DNA from: Methylococcaceae bacterium UBA6146
Lineage (GTDB): Bacteria > Pseudomonadota > Gammaproteobacteria > Methylococcales > Methylomonadaceae
DNA: 64,000 bases
Direction: 5' to 3'
Assembly: GCA_002422395.1 (NCBI GenBank)
Contig: DIUY01000001.1
Location: 195,770 to 259,769 of the forward strand
Below are positions 12,209-21,019 of the stretch, piece after piece; positions within the stretch are counted from its first letter, which is position 1, and each line of letters begins with the position of its first letter. A program made the translations under genes and the position numbers. The notes beneath the pieces were generated by a model. The model worked only from the letters and a program-made list of their open reading frames with translations. It was not told the DNA's origin and did no database searches.

Positions 12209-13455
12209 TAGGCTTTGGCTTGTAAATGGGCAATACGGATAGCGGCGGGCGGATGGCTGTAATGGAATGCGGAATACAACGGGTCTGGCGTTAATGTGCT
12301 GGCATTTTCTTCATAAAGCTTGACTAGGCCGCTAATCATTTTTTCGGCTTTGGCGTTGCTTGCGGCAAAATCATCCGCTTCAAATTCAAATTTGCGTTGA
12401 AAATACGCGCTGACCGGCTGCATAAAAAAGGTGAATGTTGACGACGCCAACATAAACAACAACAGCGCCGCCGCATTGGATTTTTGTTCCACCGCAACCC
12501 CTAAACCTGTGTAAAACCAATCTTGGTCGATTATCCAACCTAAGACGCCGAAGCCTATTAGGCTCATGACGGAAGTCGCAACCAACATTTTGATGACGTG
12601 CTTGCGTTTAAAATGTCCCAGCTCATGCGCCAAAACCGCTTCCAACTCCTCCTCATCCAACGAGTTGACGAGATTGTCGAAAAACACGATGCGTTTGTTG
12701 TTGCCCAAACCGGTGAAGTAGGCATTGCCATGGCCTGAACGTTTGGACCCGTCCATGATAAATATCCCTTGGCTGTTAAAACCACACCGCGACAACAAAT
12801 CTTGGATGCGGTCTTTTAACGATCCTTCTTCCATCGGCGTAAATTTATTGAACAACGGGGCGATCACGGTCGGGAACAACCAGCTCATCAACAACGAAAA
12901 ACTTATCAAAATTGCCCACGCCCAAACCCACCACGACGCGCCGATGCTGTCCATAACCCATAAAATCAACGCCAACAACGGCAGGCCAATGGCCGCGCCT
13001 AAGGCCAGCTGCATGGCTTGGTCTTTGATAAATTGCCGGACAGTGGTTTTGTTGAAACCGAATTGTTCTTCGATCACAAAGGTTTGGTAAACACTGGCAG
13101 GGATTTCAACCAGTGTCATGATGAGAAAAACAGTGGCGGTTGCCCAGACGCCCGCCCATAAAGGCGAGCTGACCCAGCCGTTCCAGTATTGGAACACCGT
13201 ATTGATGACACCGCCTAATGTCAACACAAGCAAAGCCGCCACACTGACAATCCGGTCTATATCGCCGAGCTTACCTTTGGCGAGCGTGTAATCGGCGGCT
13301 TTTTGGTGGGCTTTCAGCGACACCGCCGTTTTGAACGCCTCCGGCACGGCACCACGATGCGCTGCGACATAGCTTGCTTGGCGCTTAGCCAACCAAAATT
13401 CGACCGCAAAAGAAAGCAGGACGACGCTTAAAAAAATAACTGTGAAAGTATTCAT
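12208..13455 (-). CDS. M48 (Ste24-type) integral-membrane metalloprotease
   Basis: At 415 residues with several hydrophobic segments this fits the Ste24/CaaX-protease branch of M48. The zinc motif HELGH (AVLAHELGHFKRKH) and the downstream glutamate in FEFEADDFAA are present. An N-terminal membrane segment (FLSVVLLSFAVEFWLA) is followed by further membrane helices. The start is taken at MNTFTVIFL. In bacteria such proteins are thought to act in membrane-protein quality control. It is the first gene of a two-gene unit with rsgA. Confidence 0.9.
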   Translation of the reverse strand: MNTFTVIFLSVVLLSFAVEFWLAKRQASYVAAHRGAVPEAFKTAVSLKAHQKAADYTLAKGKLGDIDRIVSVAALLVLTLGGVINTVFQYWNGWVSSPLWAGVWATATVFLIMTLVEIPASVYQTFVIEEQFGFNKTTVRQFIKDQAMQLALGAAIGLPLLALILWVMDSIGASWWVWAWAILISFSLLMSWLFPTVIAPLFNKFTPMEEGSLKDRIQDLLSRCGFNSQGIFIMDGSKRSGHGNAYFTGLGNNKRIVFFDNLVNSLDEEELEAVLAHELGHFKRKHVIKMLVATSVMSLIGFGVLGWIIDQDWFYTGLGVAVEQKSNAAALLLFMLASSTFTFFMQPVSAYFQRKFEFEADDFAASNAKAEKMISGLVKLYEENASTLTPDPLYSAFHYSHPPAAIRIAHLQAKA

Positions 13456-13530
13456 GAAATTGTAAGAGTTAGACGTACAAATTAGCCAATGCTACACTAA
13501 CCCCCACCTTTAATACAACGGAATCAAGAC

Positions 13531-14085
13531 ATGGCACAGGATTCTTCGCATCTTATTTGGATAGACTTGGAAATGACCGGTTTAAATCCAGACACGGATT
13601 TAATTATTGAAATAGCAACCATTGTGACTGACAAAGACCTTAATATTTTGGCGCAAGGCCCAGTATTCGCCGTGCATCAGTCGGACGAGGCATTGGCGGC
13701 AATGGATGAGTGGAACCAAACCCATCATGGCCAATCGGGGTTGATTGAACGCGTCAAGGCATCCACAATCACTGAAACGAAAGCCGAACAGCTGACGATT
13801 GAGTTTTTACAACGTTGGGTGCCGGAAAACACCTCCCCCATTTGCGGCAACAGCATCGGTCAGGACCGGCGCTTCCTGTACCGCCACATGCCCAAATTAG
13901 AGGCCTATTTCCATTACCGCAACCTGGATGTGTCAACGCTTAAAGAACTGGCGGCACGCTGGGCGCCCGCCGTCAAAGAAGGCTTTGCCAAAGAATCCAA
14001 ACACCAGGCGTTGGATGACATTATCGACTCAATTGAAGAGCTGCGTTATTACCGCGAACACTTTATTGCACCGGAATACCGATAA
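13531..14085 (+). CDS. orn: Oligoribonuclease
   Basis: Orn is a DEDDh 3'-5' exonuclease that degrades di- to oligoribonucleotides, including pGpG from c-di-GMP turnover. The 184 residues show IWIDLEMTGLNPDTD (the first D and E), CGNSIGQDRRFL, and HQALDDIIDSIEELRYYR (His and last Asp). Length and sequence closely match the gammaproteobacterial family. It is divergent from the M48-rsgA pair. Confidence 0.98.
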   Translation: MAQDSSHLIWIDLEMTGLNPDTDLIIEIATIVTDKDLNILAQGPVFAVHQSDEALAAMDEWNQTHHGQSGLIERVKASTITETKAEQLTIEFLQRWVPENTSPICGNSIGQDRRFLYRHMPKLEAYFHYRNLDVSTLKELAARWAPAVKEGFAKESKHQALDDIIDSIEELRYYREHFIAPEYR

Positions 14086-14116
14086 AGCCAAACGATAAGG
14101 GCTGCCCCATTACTCT

Positions 14117-14673
14117 ATGAACCAGTTAATCGCTATCGCACTGGGCGGCGATTCTGGCGCAGTTGCACGCTTTTTGGTATCGGCCGGCGTTTATCAATGG
14201 CTAGGCAGGGGCTTTCCCTTCGGCACATTAGCCGTCAACCTCATCGGCTCGCTATTGCTTAGCCTATTGACCGAAGCCCTAGTGTTGCAACGTGCCGCTA
14301 TCGCCTTAGAATACCGTGACGAAAACAATGGTGAATATAGCAGGGAACCTATTTGACTGCTTAATGGCTGTTTGGTTTGGCTTGCTGTGCGGCAGGACGT
14401 TATTTTTTATTCCGGCGGCGTCCAGTGCATCTCTTACGCATTGATGCTTGCCAGTGCAATTGCAGCGTTTTTAATCGGCATCGTAGCGGCGGCTTTATTG
14501 GCTAAAGTGACGATGCCGATGGAATATCGGGCGGTGATTATGGTCATTTAATCATAGAATTTTATGATGAGCCTGCCAAAATAGACAAAGCCATCCGGAC
14601 GCTTAACGCCAGAATCAAGCTGAAACATATCGTCAGCTGGCCTGCGACCAGCTATATTGATCCACACGAGTAG
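14117..14673 (+). pseudogene. crcB: Decayed fluoride channel crcB/fluC with DUF190 remnant
   Basis: 14117-14356 encodes a normal FluC/CrcB N-terminal half (GAVARFLVSAGVYQWL, FPFGTLAVNLIGSLLLSLL, ALEYRD) and then runs into an in-frame TGA. The same frame continues to 14551 with another membrane-like stretch (SYALMLASAIAAFLIGIVAAALLAK, TMPMEYRAVIMV). From about 14509 to 14673 a shifted frame encodes a DUF190-like end (LIIEFYDEPAKIDKAI). The GGFTTFST core of CrcB is missing. CrcB and DUF190 genes are often paired, so this looks like a fluoride-export locus lost by deletion and frameshift. This also accounts for the gene-free stretch before serS. Confidence 0.7.
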
Positions 14674-14723
14674 CATTTTTTTGTTCTTAACACCCCTTCA
14701 TATTTACAAGGTAAACCACCGTC

Positions 14724-15992
14724 ATGCTAGACCCCCGCTTATTTAGGACTGAACTTGATTTTGTCACCGAACAATTAACCAGACGTTCATTCAACTTTAA
14801 CCCCGCTGCGTATCTCGAACTGGAAACTCGGCGTAAAGACATCCAAGTCAAAACCCAAGACCTGCAAAATGAGCGCAACAGCCGTTCCAAAGCAATAGGC
14901 CAGGCGAAAGCCAAGGGCGAAGACGTGCAGCCACTATTAGACCAAGTGCAACATTTGGGTGATGAGCTGAAAGCCGCCGAAACAACGTTGGCTGAAATAC
15001 AAACCAGCATGGCTGCATTAATGGAAGGCATACCCAATATTCTCGATGCCGCTGTGCCGGATGGCAAAGATGAAGAAGCGAATGTTGAAATAAGCCGTTG
15101 GGGCGAGATACCGGAATTTAGCTTTACGCCTAAAGACCACGTTGATCTAGGCGCAAACAAAGGCATGGACTTTGAACTGGGCGCAAAAATCACCGGCAGC
15201 CGCTTTGTCGTCCTAAACGGTGCGCTGGCACGCTTGCAACGCGCCATAATCCAACTGATGCTCGACACGCACACCGCCGAACACGGTTACAGCGAAACCT
15301 ACGTCCCGTTTTTGGTGAATGCCGACAGCTTGCGCGGCACTGGCCAATTGCCCAAGTTTGAAGCCGATTTGTTCAAGGCCAGCGATGAGCCGGCGCTTTA
15401 TCTGATCCCAACTGCCGAAGTGCCGGTCACCAATATCGTCAGGGATGTGATTGTCGAAGCCAAAGACCTGCCGCTTAAATTTGTCTGCCATAGCCCGTGT
15501 TTCCGCAGCGAAGCGGGGGCTTATGGGCGGGATGTGCGCGGCATGATACGCCAGCACCAATTTGAAAAAGTCGAGATCGTGCAGATCGTCAAACCCGAAG
15601 AGTCCGCTAAAGCACACGAAGAACTGACACAACATGCCGAAACCATTCTGCAAAAACTGAACCTGCCTTACCGCAAAATGTTGCTATGCGCGGGCGACAC
15701 CGGCTTTTCATCCGCAAAAACCTACGACCTTGAAGTTTGGCTGCCAGGCCAAGGCGCGTATCGGGAAATATCGTCGTGCAGCAATTTCAAGGACTTCCAG
15801 GCCCGGCGCCTGCAAGCGCGTTGGCGCAACCCTGAAACCGGCAAACCGGAATTGGTGCATACCTTAAACGGCTCAGGTTTGGCTGCGGGCAGGACATTGA
15901 TTGCCGTGATGGAAAATTATCAGGATGCCGAAGGGCGCATCCGTATCCCAGCCGCGCTACAACCTTATATGGGCGGTTTGGATATTATTTAG
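14724..15992 (+). CDS. serS: Seryl-tRNA synthetase
   Basis: This class II synthetase charges tRNA-Ser and is 422 residues long. It has an N-terminal coiled-coil arm (about residues 30-105, rich in K, E and Q), motif 2 in CFRSEAGAYGRDVRGMIRQHQF, and motif 3 in NGSGLAAGRTLIAVMENYQ. All family landmarks are present and the length is standard. A short GC-rich hairpin follows the stop codon. Confidence 0.98.
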   Translation: MLDPRLFRTELDFVTEQLTRRSFNFNPAAYLELETRRKDIQVKTQDLQNERNSRSKAIGQAKAKGEDVQPLLDQVQHLGDELKAAETTLAEIQTSMAALMEGIPNILDAAVPDGKDEEANVEISRWGEIPEFSFTPKDHVDLGANKGMDFELGAKITGSRFVVLNGALARLQRAIIQLMLDTHTAEHGYSETYVPFLVNADSLRGTGQLPKFEADLFKASDEPALYLIPTAEVPVTNIVRDVIVEAKDLPLKFVCHSPCFRSEAGAYGRDVRGMIRQHQFEKVEIVQIVKPEESAKAHEELTQHAETILQKLNLPYRKMLLCAGDTGFSSAKTYDLEVWLPGQGAYREISSCSNFKDFQARRLQARWRNPETGKPELVHTLNGSGLAAGRTLIAVMENYQDAEGRIRIPAALQPYMGGLDII

Positions 15993-16009
15993 TTAGCACC
16001 GTCTTTCAT

Positions 16010-16034
16010 GCCCGGCCTAAATTGCCGGGCTTTC
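16010..16034 (+). terminator. Putative hairpin terminator after serS
   Basis: gcccggc at 16010-16016 can pair with gccgggc at 16024-16030 around a 7-base loop, followed only by tttc. The weak T tract suggests incomplete termination before the Sel1 gene. Confidence 0.45.
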
Positions 16035-16060
16035 AATCGCGACAAAAGGGGGCTAGATTG

Positions 16061-16528
16061 ATGTTTAAAATACACAGATTATTAGTTTTATCGGCTTTGC
16101 TGGCGCTAGGTGCGCCTGTGCAAGCGGAAGAGCCCGCACCGCAGAGCGCTATGCAACAAAGCGCCGAACAAGGCGATGCCAAAGCGCAAGCCAAGTTCGG
16201 CGCCATGTATTTATTGGGCAACGGCGTAGCAAAAGACGAACAAAAAGCGGCGGAATGGTTGTTAAAAGCGGCCAACCAAGGGCATGTTGAAGCACAAATG
16301 ATTATGGCGGCACTATTTGATCGCGGTTTAGGCGTAAAAAACGATGTCAAAACAGCCACCCAATGGTATGAAAAAGCCGCCGCACAAGGCAATACGTCCG
16401 CATTGGCCATTTTAGGCAGGAATCCGGTGGCTAAAGGCGGTATCGCTTTTAATTATCAGGCCATGCGCTTAAGTGCCGCCAAACAAATCCCAACTGAATA
16501 TGCCAAAAAAATTCTCCTGACAAAATAA
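16061..16528 (+). CDS. Secreted Sel1-repeat protein
   Basis: The 155-residue protein begins with a clear signal peptide (MFKIHRLLVLSALLALGAPVQA, cut before EEPAP). It then has Sel1-like TPR repeats: KFGAMYLLGNGVAKDEQKA, MIMAALFDRGLGVKNDVKT and AAAQGNTSALAILGR. Such proteins are periplasmic protein-protein interaction modules; the partner is unknown. The ATG at 16061 is preferred because it directly precedes the signal peptide; the longer upstream reading runs through the serS terminator. Confidence 0.8.
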   Translation: MFKIHRLLVLSALLALGAPVQAEEPAPQSAMQQSAEQGDAKAQAKFGAMYLLGNGVAKDEQKAAEWLLKAANQGHVEAQMIMAALFDRGLGVKNDVKTATQWYEKAAAQGNTSALAILGRNPVAKGGIAFNYQAMRLSAAKQIPTEYAKKILLTK

Positions 16529-16534
16529 TACGCC

Positions 16535-17932
16535 ATGACTATAACCACACGTTTCGCCCCCAGCCCTACCGGCTATTTGCATGTCGGCGGCGCACGCACC
16601 GCCCTGTTTTCCTGGCTGTATGCACGCAAACACGGCGGCAAATTTATCTTACGCATTGAAGACACTGACCTGGAGCGCTCAACCCAAGAATCCGTCGATG
16701 CCATTTTGCAAGGCATGGCTTGGCTGGGGCTGGATTATGATGAAGGGCCGTTTTACCAAACACACCGTTTTGACCGTTACAAAGAGATCATCCAGCAATT
16801 GGTGGCGCAAGGCGACGCCTATTATTGTTATTGCAGCAAAGAAGAGCTGGAACAACTGCGCACCGAACAAATGGCGAACAAAGAAAAACCGCGCTATAAC
16901 GGCAAATGTCGGCATGACGCAGCAGCTGTTGACGGCAGGGAGCCAGTCATCCGCTTTAAAAATCCGGTTGATGGCGTCGTCACCATCCCCGATTTGGTTA
17001 AAGGCGATATTACCGTCGCCAATAAAGAACTGGATGATTTGATCATCGCCCGCGCCGATGGCACGCCCACCTACAACCTCACCGTCGTCGTCGATGATAT
17101 GGATATGGGCGTCACGCACGTCATCCGCGGCGATGACCACATCAACAACACCCCGCGGCAGATAAACATCCTCAAAGCCTTAGACGCCAATTTGCCTTAC
17201 TATGCGCATTTACCGATGATCTTAGGCGCGGATGGTGCGCGGTTATCAAAACGTCACGGTGCTGTCAGCGTCATGCAGTTTCGTGACGACGGCTATTTAC
17301 CGGAAGCTTTACTGAATTATCTGGTGCGCCTAGGTTGGTCACACGGCGATCAGGAAATTTTCTCACTTGACGAAATGGTCGGGTTCTTTGATTTGGATGC
17401 CGTGAATGGTTCGGCATCCGCGTTCAACATGGAAAAGCTATTGTGGCTAAACCACCAATACATTATGAATAGCGATCCGGCGCATGTCGCACGGCATTTA
17501 AGCTGGCATATCGGCGAACTGGGGATTGACCCCACTGATGGCCCCGAATTGATTGATGTGGTCATCGCACAAAGGGAACGCAGCAAAACTTTAGTGGACA
17601 TGGCCGCAGCTAGCCTTTATTTCTATAAGGAATTTGACAGCTATGACGAAAAGGCCGCCAAAAAGAACTTCACCACAGGTTCGGACACGGTATTGGCGCA
17701 TTTACATGATGAATTTGCCACCGTCACTGGCTGGCAAAGCGACAGGCTGCATCAAATCGTAATCCAACTTGCCGAAACACTAGGGCTTAATTTAGGCAAG
17801 GTTGCCCAGCCCTTACGCGTTGCCGTGTGTGGCTCTGCTGTTTCACCGGCTATTGATGTGACCTTAGCCTTATTGGGCAAAGAAAAGACTTTAAACAGAA
17901 TAAAACGGGCTATAAATTACATTCAAAGCTAA
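16535..17932 (+). CDS. gltX: Glutamyl-tRNA synthetase
   Basis: This class I synthetase (465 residues) has the HIGH-like motif PSPTGYLHVGGARTALF, the KMSKS-like ARLSKRHG, and a zinc-type cluster CYCSKEEL...GKCRH. It attaches glutamate to tRNA-Glu for translation and tetrapyrrole synthesis. Two tRNA-Glu genes follow it within 400 bases. Confidence 0.98.
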   Translation: MTITTRFAPSPTGYLHVGGARTALFSWLYARKHGGKFILRIEDTDLERSTQESVDAILQGMAWLGLDYDEGPFYQTHRFDRYKEIIQQLVAQGDAYYCYCSKEELEQLRTEQMANKEKPRYNGKCRHDAAAVDGREPVIRFKNPVDGVVTIPDLVKGDITVANKELDDLIIARADGTPTYNLTVVVDDMDMGVTHVIRGDDHINNTPRQINILKALDANLPYYAHLPMILGADGARLSKRHGAVSVMQFRDDGYLPEALLNYLVRLGWSHGDQEIFSLDEMVGFFDLDAVNGSASAFNMEKLLWLNHQYIMNSDPAHVARHLSWHIGELGIDPTDGPELIDVVIAQRERSKTLVDMAAASLYFYKEFDSYDEKAAKKNFTTGSDTVLAHLHDEFATVTGWQSDRLHQIVIQLAETLGLNLGKVAQPLRVAVCGSAVSPAIDVTLALLGKEKTLNRIKRAINYIQS

Positions 17933-17984
17933 ATTAGTGCTGGACTTGCCCGATAAATCCTGTAAAATGCCCGTTCTTTACTTC

Positions 17985-18060
17985 GGGGGTATAGCTCAGC
18001 TGGGAGAACGCTTGCATGGCATGCAAGAGGTCAGCGGTTCGATCCCGCTTGGCTCCACCA
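17985..18060 (+). tRNA. tRNA-Ala (GGC), with two stem mismatches
   Basis: The 76-base sequence follows E. coli tRNA-Ala(GGC) closely. The anticodon stem CTTGC/GCAAG with loop ATGGCAT, the T arm AGCGG-TTCGATC-CCGCT and the encoded CCA are intact, and the G3-U70 alanine identity pair is kept. Two positions break pairing: base 5 is G opposite G68 in the acceptor stem, and position 24 is A opposite C11 in the D stem. Confidence 0.9.
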
Positions 18061-18087
18061 ACTCAGTAAAAGTCGACTGAATTGCTA

Positions 18088-18163
18088 GTCCCCATCGTCT
18101 AGCGGCCTAGGACACTGCCCTTTCACGGCGGTAACAGGGGTTCGAACCCCCTTGGGGACGCCA
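18088..18163 (+). tRNA. tRNA-Glu (TTC), copy 1
   Basis: The 76 bases run from gtcccc to a genome-encoded CCA. The anticodon loop is CTTTCAC (anticodon TTC), the T arm is AGGGGTTCGAACCCCCT and the acceptor stem GTCCCC/GGGGAC is complete. It is identical to the copy at 18224-18299. Confidence 0.97.
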
Positions 18164-18223
18164 TTTTTATAATGGTTTTATAATTTTTTTGTTTAATAAT
18201 TTAGGCTCGGCTAAATCTGTTTA

Positions 18224-18299
18224 GTCCCCATCGTCTAGCGGCCTAGGACACTGCCCTTTCACGGCGGTAACAGGGGTTCGAACCCCCTTGGGGACGCCA
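18224..18299 (+). tRNA. tRNA-Glu (TTC), copy 2
   Basis: This is a perfect duplicate of the tRNA-Glu at 18088-18163, separated from it by 60 AT-rich bases. It probably belongs to the same transcript. The following 175 bases up to the DUF58 gene hold nothing I recognise. Confidence 0.97.
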
Positions 18300-18474
18300 T
18301 TTTATATGGCTGACTTCTAAACAAGCTTTTCTCCCTACAAAATCCAAAAACCCACCTAAGCACTAAACTTAGCGCCCCTATTGAATAGACAGTAGTTAAT
18401 ACCGATATTTAAGCACCGTCCATCAGAACTACCCGCCTTAAAACGCATTTTAATGATGCGCATGCGCCAACCTA

Positions 18475-19419
18475 CTAAAACAACGCCAACGCCTCCAAAC
18501 ATTTTTGGTAATGCTGCAAACCATTGGCGGGCTGCAACTTTAGGCCGGGCAACACAAAACCATAGCGGATGCCCGCTTGTTCGGCATCAAGCAACCATCG
18601 GCACAGCTGGCTTAAACGCTCTTCGGTGTTATGGCCATTGGCATAATCATAATCCAACCAAATATCCGCCGCCGTACCGCCAGCGTATTGTTTGCTGAAC
18701 ACCCCTAAACCTTTGGCAAAAGACTTCCAATGTATATGTTTGACAGGATCACCCACCTGATAGGTTTGTAACCCGTAAAAATCGTCTGCGCCTTTGTTGC
18801 TGATGCCCCGCTCAGACTGGCTTGCCGCCGTTTCGGGAAACGGGCTTTCCAGCGCCGTAGGCTTAGGATAAACCAGCACCTTAAAATCAAAACGAAGCGG
18901 CGACCAGGCCCGAAAAAAGCCTAGGGGATAGGTGCTTGACAAAGTGATTTTATCGACCGTGTGCCAGCCCCTTTTTTGTGTGCTGGCATAGAGCGTGACT
19001 TGCGCTTTACTCTGCGCCGGGATAATGATGCTTTCCGTTTCTTCCAGCGTGATTTGCAGCTGATAACGCTCAGCATCGCTCGGATTGGTGATATGGAATG
19101 TAAATGCCGCCGACTCACCGGCAAAAACGGGCTTGCTCTGGCCTTTTTGCACGACCAAACCCGATAGCGATTTAAAGCTATGCAAAATCGCAATAAAAAA
19201 GACACTGGCCAATAAAAAGCCTAATAAATAGGCTAAGTTATTGTTGTAAACGAACGCTATCAACAAAACCAAAAGGATAAGCACACCAAATCCTAAACCA
19301 CGCTGAGTGGGCAAAATAAAAACCCGCCGCTGTGTTAACCGCACGGGTGCGTCGGTAGGTGGCTCGCCCGCAAAAAACCGCAACGCCTTAATCCGCGCTT
19401 TTAGCCTACCCTGACTCAA
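18475..19419 (-). CDS. DUF58 (vWA-like) membrane protein
   Basis: The 314-residue protein has two adjacent N-terminal membrane segments (GFGVLILLVLLIAFVYNNNLAYLLGFLLASVFFIAIL). The DUF58 signature follows: FYGLQTYQVGDPVKHIHWKSFAK. Proteins of this family pair with MoxR ATPases, and the start here overlaps the stop of the upstream moxR-like gene by 4 bases. The pair probably acts in chaperone-like activation or assembly of extracytoplasmic proteins; the target is unknown. No transglutaminase-domain gene follows. Confidence 0.88.
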   Translation of the reverse strand: MSQGRLKARIKALRFFAGEPPTDAPVRLTQRRVFILPTQRGLGFGVLILLVLLIAFVYNNNLAYLLGFLLASVFFIAILHSFKSLSGLVVQKGQSKPVFAGESAAFTFHITNPSDAERYQLQITLEETESIIIPAQSKAQVTLYASTQKRGWHTVDKITLSSTYPLGFFRAWSPLRFDFKVLVYPKPTALESPFPETAASQSERGISNKGADDFYGLQTYQVGDPVKHIHWKSFAKGLGVFSKQYAGGTAADIWLDYDYANGHNTEERLSQLCRWLLDAEQAGIRYGFVLPGLKLQPANGLQHYQKCLEALALF

Positions 19420-20321
19420 GGGATGGCAACCTTATTCAGCAAAGGCGCGACGACGGCCTCCGAATTGGCGCCGCCAGTCCTTATACGGTGGCCTGCAACA
19501 GCCGCCAACACCGCCTGCACGTCTTCAGGGATGACCGCATCACGCTGCGCCATAAACGCCCAGGCCTTAGCCGCCCGCAGTAACGCCAGCCCGCCGCGCG
19601 GTGACAAGCCACAAGGATAATCGGGCGACTCACGGGTAAAGTTGATAAGCGCTTGGCAGTAATCCAGCAACGCATCCGACGCATACACCCCCGCCACCGC
19701 AAGCTGCATTTTCTGAAGTTGCCCCGGCGGCAACAGCGCCGGTAACGAGCCAATCAACTCCGCCCGGCTTTGCCCGGCAAGCAGCTCCCTTTCCGCCTGG
19801 TAATCAGGATAACCCAGCTCAATACACATTAAAAAACGGTCCAGCTGTGACTCCGGCAGCGGAAACGTACCGATTTGATGTGATGGGTTTTGGGTGGCAA
19901 TCACAAAAAAAGGCTGCGGCAACGGATAGGTTTTGCCTTCCACCGTAACTTGGGACTCTTCCATGGCTTCCAGCAGCGCACTTTGCGCTTTAGGTGTGGC
20001 ACGGTTAATTTCATCGGCCAGCACCATCTGATTAAACACTGGGCCCGGATGGAACTCAAACGTATGGTTTTTACTGTCAAAAACCGATGCGCCCAATATA
20101 TCGGCGGGCAAAATGTCGCTGGTAAATTGAATACGCTGGTAATTTAGCCCCAAGAGCTTTGCCAAAGTATGCGCCAATGTGGTTTTGCCTACCCCCGGAA
20201 TATCTTCTATCAGCAAGTGGCCACGCGCCAGCAAACAACAAAGTGCCAGCCGAATTTTATGGTCTTTGCCAAGAATAATCAGATTGGCGGAATCTAATAC
20301 TTGTTTGATTACATTTTGCAT
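19416..20321 (-). CDS. MoxR-family AAA+ ATPase
   Basis: The 301-residue protein has Walker A EDIPGVGKTTLA, Walker B QMVLADEINRA, sensor 1 FVIATQNP, and the LPESQLDRF arginine-finger region. In methylotrophs MoxR was named from methanol dehydrogenase clusters, but this copy lies in a generic moxR-DUF58 pair away from mxa genes. It acts in the cytoplasm with the membrane DUF58 protein encoded next. Confidence 0.92.
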   Translation of the reverse strand: MQNVIKQVLDSANLIILGKDHKIRLALCCLLARGHLLIEDIPGVGKTTLAHTLAKLLGLNYQRIQFTSDILPADILGASVFDSKNHTFEFHPGPVFNQMVLADEINRATPKAQSALLEAMEESQVTVEGKTYPLPQPFFVIATQNPSHQIGTFPLPESQLDRFLMCIELGYPDYQAERELLAGQSRAELIGSLPALLPPGQLQKMQLAVAGVYASDALLDYCQALINFTRESPDYPCGLSPRGGLALLRAAKAWAFMAQRDAVIPEDVQAVLAAVAGHRIRTGGANSEAVVAPLLNKVAIP

Positions 20322-20405
20322 GGGTGATGATAGGATGCTGGATTAAATACGCACAGTGCTATAAAGCACAAAGTATAAAGTAAGATTTAATATCAGGGGT
20401 TAATT

Positions 20406-20744
20406 ATGAACAATTATGACGACGCAAAACAAACCTTAACCGCCATGCTGGAAGAACTGACCGAGCGGCTCGCCCATATTGCTGATGATGTCCGGCATAC
20501 TGACCAACCCGCAGAAAAAGATTTTGCCGAACAAGCGACACAAAACGAAAACAATGAAGTGCTGGACCAACTGGGCAATGCGGCAAGGACTGAAATATCA
20601 CTTATAAAGCAAGCGCTTGTAAGAATAGATTCAGGTAATTACGGCATTTGCCAAGTTTGCGGCGAACCCATACGGGCCGAGCGCCTAAAAGCAGTGCCCT
20701 ACTCCAGCATGTGCGTCAAATGCGCCAGTAAAACAGGGCATTAA
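20406..20744 (+). CDS. DksA/TraR-family zinc-finger protein
   Basis: The 112-residue protein has an N-terminal coiled coil rich in E, D and Q, and a C-terminal four-cysteine zinc finger (CQVCGEPIRAERLKAVPYSSMCVKC) of the DksA C4 type. It is shorter than DksA (about 150 residues). Such proteins bind RNA polymerase through the secondary channel; the regulon here is unknown. The gene is divergent from moxR and precedes tusA by 47 bases. Confidence 0.88.
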   Translation: MNNYDDAKQTLTAMLEELTERLAHIADDVRHTDQPAEKDFAEQATQNENNEVLDQLGNAARTEISLIKQALVRIDSGNYGICQVCGEPIRAERLKAVPYSSMCVKCASKTGH

Positions 20745-20791
20745 TTTATAGCAATCCGCTTCGTCGAAACACACCCGCCAAAACCCCAAAC

Positions 20792-21019
20792 ATGACCAAA
20801 GAAACCTTAAACACCCGCCGCCTGCTTTGCCCCTTGCCCGTCATCCGCACCCAAGATAAAGTCAAACAGCTACAGCCCGGCGATGTCCTGGAAGTGATTG
20901 GCACTGACCCGGGCATTATGCAAGACATCCCCGCATGGTGCCGCATCAATGGCCATAAGGTGCTGGATACAGCATCCGGCGATCATGAATATATTATTGT
21001 TTTTGAAGTGGGTGGCTAA
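20792..21019 (+). CDS. tusA: TusA-family sulfur carrier
   Basis: The 75-residue protein has the single catalytic cysteine in RRLLCPLPVIRT (CPxP motif) and the typical TDPGIMQDIPAWCR segment. TusA-type proteins relay persulfide sulfur for tRNA thiolation and molybdenum cofactor synthesis. Its stop overlaps the start of the CDF transporter gene by one base (TAATG), so the two are coupled. Confidence 0.92.
   Translation: MTKETLNTRRLLCPLPVIRTQDKVKQLQPGDVLEVIGTDPGIMQDIPAWCRINGHKVLDTASGDHEYIIVFEVGG

Noticed and set aside
19416..20321. Methanol dehydrogenase MoxR cluster
   Set aside because: No mxa or xox genes are nearby; the gene is paired only with DUF58.
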